A stretch of 57,522 bases of DNA, taken from Hyphomicrobiales bacterium. Lineage in GTDB: Bacteria; Pseudomonadota; Alphaproteobacteria; Rhizobiales; Beijerinckiaceae. The notes beneath the pieces are model-generated. The model did not search any database, was not told where the DNA came from, and worked only from the letters and a program-made list of their open reading frames with translations. Every line of letters starts with the position of its first letter. The first letter of the stretch is position 1. The position numbers and the translations under genes are program-made. This document shows, in pieces, positions 54,434-57,522 of the stretch. The stretch is from positions 1 to 57,522 of the forward strand of contig JAIXTT010000032.1 in the NCBI GenBank assembly GCA_027483795.1. The letters run 5' to 3'.

Positions 54434-55268
54434 CCCTCTCCTTCGTGCGGATTTTGGCGACGAAATCACGCCGGATCGCCAAGGAAAAAGCGTAACAGAC
54501 GTCAATTTACGCAGATCAGGGAGGCTGTCTCGCGACAGCAGGGGCTCATCTTCGAAAGATCAGGGATTTCGAGGAGGAAGAACAGGAACAACAGGGAAAT
54601 TTCGTCTTTTTTATTGCCGATTTCGGCAAGTCGGGCTGTCGGTGCGCGGGAACCCGACCGCCCCCGAACGCTGAACCTGCGAGAACGGTGACGGGAACCC
54701 GTGCGATCGGAAGATGGCGTGGTTCGACGGATGAGACAAGCGGCCCGTCTGCGAGAAAATCGGGAGGCTCCTCACGACGACAAGATGAAAGGCGCGGTGA
54801 AACGGCTTTCATGTTCGTCGAGAAGCGGAGATCGCAGCCCGCCGGGCCGGCTCAAGAGGATACGGGCGTTTCCGAAAACGCTCGATCGAAACGAAGGTGA
54901 ACCCTTGAAACGTCATGATGGGCAGATCGGCCGCCGAGAAACGGACGAATTTGCGACCATCATAAGAACGAGACAGAGACGGAGACGGAGACGGAGACAG
55001 AGACGGAGACGGTCACAGTACAGCTGCGTTCGCGGCGGCGGTCGCGGTCGCAGTAGAAGTTGCAGTTGAAGTTGCAGTGGCTTGTCGGTAGAATCTTGCC
55101 AATCGCGATCGGTGTCCCCCCGTTGTGGGATGTGGGTCCTGGTAAAAGGATCCGAGCCGAAAGCCGCTTCGTCGGCCCCCCGGTGCGGGTAGGACGATCT
55201 CACGAACAGGTGTGCCTGCGTCGATCATTGACGTTCGACGTGGAGCTTCATGTCGGAAGGTCGAGCCT
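54434..55268. other. gene-poor, lower-GC stretch with hexamer arrays
   Basis: No gene I can support. G+C is about 49% by hand count over 54481-54600. Short open frames here are Arg-rich or low-complexity and lack ribosome sites. Two hexamer arrays lie inside it: seven GAGACR units at 54970-55011, and seven diverged GTNGNA-like units at 55041-55082. It looks like degraded or foreign DNA at the edge of a mobile element. Confidence 0.6.
54970..55011. repeat. hexanucleotide tandem repeat (GAGACR)7
   Basis: Seven contiguous six-base units, five GAGACG and two GAGACA, with no interruption. Copies of this kind change number easily by slippage. They are followed 29 bases later by a second, more diverged hexamer array (GTCGCG, GTCGCA, GTAGAA, GTTGCA, GTTGAA, GTTGCA, GTGGCT). 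Confidence 0.85.
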
Positions 55269-56075
55269 ATGCGAGATGACGAACGTCCCACCGGTCGAAA
55301 GCAAGAAAATACGCTTGCGGAACGGCGTCGCGGAAGCGGCGGCTGCGAAACCTCCGGGTCTTCCGCGGAAACGACCGAGCGGAAGAAAAGGCACGCGCAG
55401 AGCCCTGCATCCGACGCGACGACGGGATATGGACGACCTCCCGTGCATTCCCGCTTCGTGAAGGGATTTTCAGGAAATCCGCGCGGCCGTCCGAAGGGAA
55501 GCAGGAACGCGAGGGCGGGGGCGGGGAAGGAACCGGGAAAAGACGGAAACGAACTGGCCGTTCTCATCGCGAGGGAGGGGAAGGTCCTCGTTCGCGTCGA
55601 AAGGGAAGACGGTGCTTATGAGGAAGTGTCCAGGATGGAGCTTCTCGTGAGGAAAATGATGGAGGCCGCCGAGAATGGAGACTTCAAGGCCCTCAAATTC
55701 GTCCTCGAACACGGCCTCCTTCCTTCGAACAGGAACGGAGGTCAGGCCGGTTCGAGAGGACGACAGGGGGACGCCAAGGAAAGCAAAGGCGCATCGCCGG
55801 CGACCGACGAGGATTTCTCCGTGACGGCGGAAAAACAGATCCTCTCACTCAAGGAAACAGAAGCCGAACTGCTCAAGGGCATAGCCCATGAAAGGGCCTT
55901 CCTTGAAAAATACCCCCGCTCGACGATGGTGGAAGCATCAAAAAGGCGATTGCAGGGACTGATCATCGAACTCGACTTCATACGGGCCTTTATCCGACGC
56001 ATCGCGTTCGCCAAGGAGGTGCATGAATACCGCTCGGAGAGGCGGATGCCTTCGAGGAGTCGGCAGGGGAGCTGA
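55269..56075 (+). CDS. DUF5681-domain protein, mobile-element type
   Basis: 268 residues. A disordered, Arg/Ser/Glu-rich N-terminus of about 70 residues leads to the DUF5681 hallmark RFVKGFSGNPRGRPKGSRNA. A conserved helix follows (LVRKMMEAAENGDFKALKFV), then a linker and a C-terminal coiled helix pair (ILSLKETEAELLKGIAHERA). The domain is common next to phage terminase genes and in integrated elements, where it may bind DNA. ATG 55269 is chosen because GGAAGG lies about 9 bases upstream; a GTG at 55212 would extend it by 19 residues. Base composition is below that of the neighbouring chromosome. Confidence 0.78.
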   Translation: MRDDERPTGRKQENTLAERRRGSGGCETSGSSAETTERKKRHAQSPASDATTGYGRPPVHSRFVKGFSGNPRGRPKGSRNARAGAGKEPGKDGNELAVLIAREGKVLVRVEREDGAYEEVSRMELLVRKMMEAAENGDFKALKFVLEHGLLPSNRNGGQAGSRGRQGDAKESKGASPATDEDFSVTAEKQILSLKETEAELLKGIAHERAFLEKYPRSTMVEASKRRLQGLIIELDFIRAFIRRIAFAKEVHEYRSERRMPSRSRQGS

Positions 56076-56191
56076 CCACTGGGCCGGAAAAAGCGCGAGG
56101 ACGGCTCCTTCACGGTTCGAAGGTCTGACCATCGATCTACGGATGGTCACGAGAACAGAGCCGACGGAGCCTCGATCGTTATTCTTTTTAC

Positions 56192-56626
56192 ATGATTTTT
56201 ACAGTAACGTCGCCCATGGGAAACGATCTTGAAGTCATCCAAATGATGAATTCATTGAACGACGAGCCTTGGAAGCCGGGAGTCCTTGCCGAGGAGGGCG
56301 TTGTTACGGACAGGCCTTTCGAAAGCATCCTTCATATCGTCGGCGGGATGAGGCCACTGGTCGAGGCTACGGGTGACGATTACGACCTGGCGGTCGTGTA
56401 TCTGGCTGTCGGGTCGCTTTCGGTCGAAAGCGACCGTCCTGACATGACGGTCATCAAGAGCGTCTCCTTGTCCGAGATCACGAAGAACGTCGGAAGGCCG
56501 AGAGAAACGGTGAGGAGAAAGCTCCTGCGGCTGGTGGCAAAGAGGATGCTTGCAGAGGCGGACGGGCAATATCGGATCGCGGACATGGAGATCTGGCGGA
56601 AATCCATCCTCGCATTCAAGAGATGA
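56192..56626 (+). CDS. small winged-helix DNA-binding protein
   Basis: 144 residues. The C-terminal half holds a clear helix-turn-helix with wing: SLSEITKNVGRPRETVRRKL followed by LRLVAKRMLAEADGQYRIA. This resembles Crp/MarR-type or plasmid/phage regulators in which the recognition helix is 'RETVRRKL'. The N-terminal half (ESILHIVGGMRPLVEATGDD, VVYLAVGSLSVE) is helical and unrecognised. No ribosome site marks the start; ATG 56216 (MGNDLEV) is an alternative that would drop 8 residues. G+C near the start is under 50%. It is probably a regulator carried by the mobile element. Confidence 0.7.
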   Translation: MIFTVTSPMGNDLEVIQMMNSLNDEPWKPGVLAEEGVVTDRPFESILHIVGGMRPLVEATGDDYDLAVVYLAVGSLSVESDRPDMTVIKSVSLSEITKNVGRPRETVRRKLLRLVAKRMLAEADGQYRIADMEIWRKSILAFKR

Positions 56627-56856
56627 TGAAAGGTCGCTCATTACGAGATCCGTGAAAGGCGACATCCCGGGCATCCGGCCTCGATGCATCGACGAGACTC
56701 ACCGCCTCGTCCATTGCGTCCATGACGAGGCGTCGGCAGCGACCACCTCCGAAAACAGCAGATCTCAAAACGCTCAAATTTACACGACGGGCGAAAAAGA
56801 ACCCAAGCTCAGGCCCACCGAGGAGGTCAACGCCGGCGGCACCTCCGAGAATATCC

Positions 56857-57090
56857 TCATTGCCGCTTCAGCACGACGCCGGGTTGCTCGGGCGTGCCGA
56901 TGAACTCGATGCCGGCTTCTTCGAAGGCTCGCTTCAGATCAGCCAGAGTTCTTCCATGGCTAGCCGGAATACCCGTCTGGCGTTCAAGCCGCTGGATCGT
57001 GGCGAGGCTCACAGCTGACTTCACGGCCAAATCTCGAGCCGTCCAATCAAGCAGAGCGCGTGCAGCGCGAATTTGAGATGCCGTGATCAC
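56857..57090 (-). CDS. XRE-family helix-turn-helix regulator
   Basis: 77 residues from GTG 57090 (ITASQIRAARALLDWTARDL), with the Cro/C1 helix-turn-helix SAVSLATIQRLERQ and the family tail LKRAFEEAGIEFIG, then PGVVLKR. Family members usually begin exactly at this 'M-I-T/S-x-x-Q-I-R-A-A-R', so the GTG is preferred over ATG 57105, which would add MCPCQ and overlap a TATATA box. It is divergent from a phage-type gene, the arrangement of a repressor controlling early phage genes. It probably binds the repeats between the two genes. Confidence 0.85.
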   Translation of the reverse strand: MITASQIRAARALLDWTARDLAVKSAVSLATIQRLERQTGIPASHGRTLADLKRAFEEAGIEFIGTPEQPGVVLKRQ

Positions 57091-57114
57091 TTGACAGGGA
57101 CACATATATAAGGT

Positions 57115-57148
57115 TTTTTACCTCATATGCCGCTTTTTACCGCACATG
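57115..57148. promoter_or_regulatory. direct-repeat operator candidate between divergent regulator and phage-type gene
   Basis: TTTTTACCtCAtATG at 57115-57129 recurs as TTTTTACCgCAcATG at 57134-57148: 13 of 15 bases identical, 19 bases apart, about two helical turns. A TATATA box (57105-57110) and a TTGACA (57091-57096) adjoin. The position between an XRE repressor and its divergent neighbour suits an operator. Confidence 0.5.
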
Positions 57149-57158
57149 GAAAAGTTCG

Positions 57159-57522
57159 ATGAGAGACTCCCTCACCTACTGGCACAACGCCCTTTCTGGC
57201 AAGTTCGGTCCCGTTCACGAGAATGATCCACAGCCCGGTTGGTATCGGACGCGCGGGACGCGGGAGCGGCGTGCGGCGGCGGTGGAGATCTTCGTCGACG
57301 TGGACGGATCGCTGCGGGCCGTGCGGGACGGGATTTCGGTGGATCCTTGTTCGGTGTGGACATGGGTCTGCATGAACCCGGTGTCGCGGGAGGATTATTG
57401 CGCCGTGGTCGGGCGGGGCGAGGCTTGGCCCGACGAGGTGCCGGTGGTGCAGTGGGGACACAATGCGCTGTCGGCGGATCCGGTGGAGCTGATCGAGGCG
57501 GAGATTTCCTTGCTGTGGTCCG
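57159..57522 (+). CDS. phage-type hypothetical protein (3' end outside window)
   Basis: The frame is open from ATG 57159 to the window edge, 121 codons. The product starts RDSLTYWHNALSGKFGPVHE, then NDPQPGWYRTRGTRERRAAA, VDGSLRAVRDG, a Trp-rich core (VWTWVCMNPVSREDYCAVV) and WGHNALSADPVELIEAEIS. The 'WxxALAGKFxPVHE..PQPGxYR' start and late 'GHN' motif resemble short prophage proteins found beside phage replication or structural genes in Hyphomicrobiales; I recall the pattern but know no function. Its G+C is chromosome-like. A weak GGAAAAG site lies upstream. It is divergent from the XRE gene, as expected for an early phage operon. Confidence 0.65.
   Translation, partial: MRDSLTYWHNALSGKFGPVHENDPQPGWYRTRGTRERRAAAVEIFVDVDGSLRAVRDGISVDPCSVWTWVCMNPVSREDYCAVVGRGEAWPDEVPVVQWGHNALSADPVELIEAEISLLWS

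Noticed and set aside
54688-55203. Several short frames (Arg-rich plus strand, Thr/Ala-rich minus strand) in the lower-GC gap
   Set aside because: They are simple translations of the hexamer arrays and have no start signals.

Overview
The window comes from a high-GC bacterial chromosome, by eye roughly 70% G+C apart from two AT-richer patches. The gene set points to an alphaproteobacterium, probably Hyphomicrobiales: an aa3-oxidase subunit IV peptide, ExoF/ExoP-type export proteins, a LuxR-type exopolysaccharide regulator, frequent GTG starts and the palindromic repeats usual in that order. The genus cannot be fixed from this sequence.

Left part (1-5778): the C-terminal two thirds of cobalamin-dependent methionine synthase, a small conserved protein, the ABC-F translation factor EttA, a tiny cytochrome aa3 oxidase subunit, a CAU-anticodon tRNA and a secreted amidohydrolase.

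Catabolic island (5898-16641): an M20 hydrolase, an NMT1/THI5-type ABC importer, two paralogous FAD-linked oxidases, a creatininase-family hydrolase, an NAD(P)H:quinone-reductase-like flavoprotein, a cytosine-deaminase-like amidohydrolase and a Rid-family protein. They lie in divergent and convergent blocks. Together they look like uptake and ring opening of an unidentified cyclic nitrogen compound.

Type I secretion operon (25409 down to 16670): a 1,622-residue exported protein without RTX repeats, carrying a dimethylformamidase-like domain, two cadherin/Ig-like domains and four DUF4082-like domains. It is followed by a 96-residue protein, an HlyB-type exporter with an inactivated C39-like domain, and an HlyD-type adaptor.

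Surface polysaccharide locus (25564-51172): nucleotide-sugar genes resembling the WbpD/WbpB/WbpE set for diacetamido-uronic acid; a second aminotransferase, an epimerase, a GDP-mannose dehydratase and a formyltransferase; six glycosyltransferases; a WecA-type initiating transferase; a flippase; a polymerase-like membrane protein; two acetyltransferases; and an operon of LuxR regulator, Wzc/ExoP-like protein and ExoF-like exporter. Most junctions overlap by four bases (ATGA or GTGA), suggesting strong translational coupling. The regulator and the Wzc-like protein have both lost canonical phosphotransfer residues.

Right part (51758-57522): an MFS transporter, a CsbD stress protein and a hydantoin/Asp-Glu racemase. 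The C-terminal stump of an HlyD-type adaptor then stops where G+C drops to about 50%. Beyond it lie hexanucleotide arrays, a DUF5681 protein, a winged-helix protein and an XRE repressor divergent from a phage-type gene cut by the window edge. This looks like the edge of a prophage or other mobile element.
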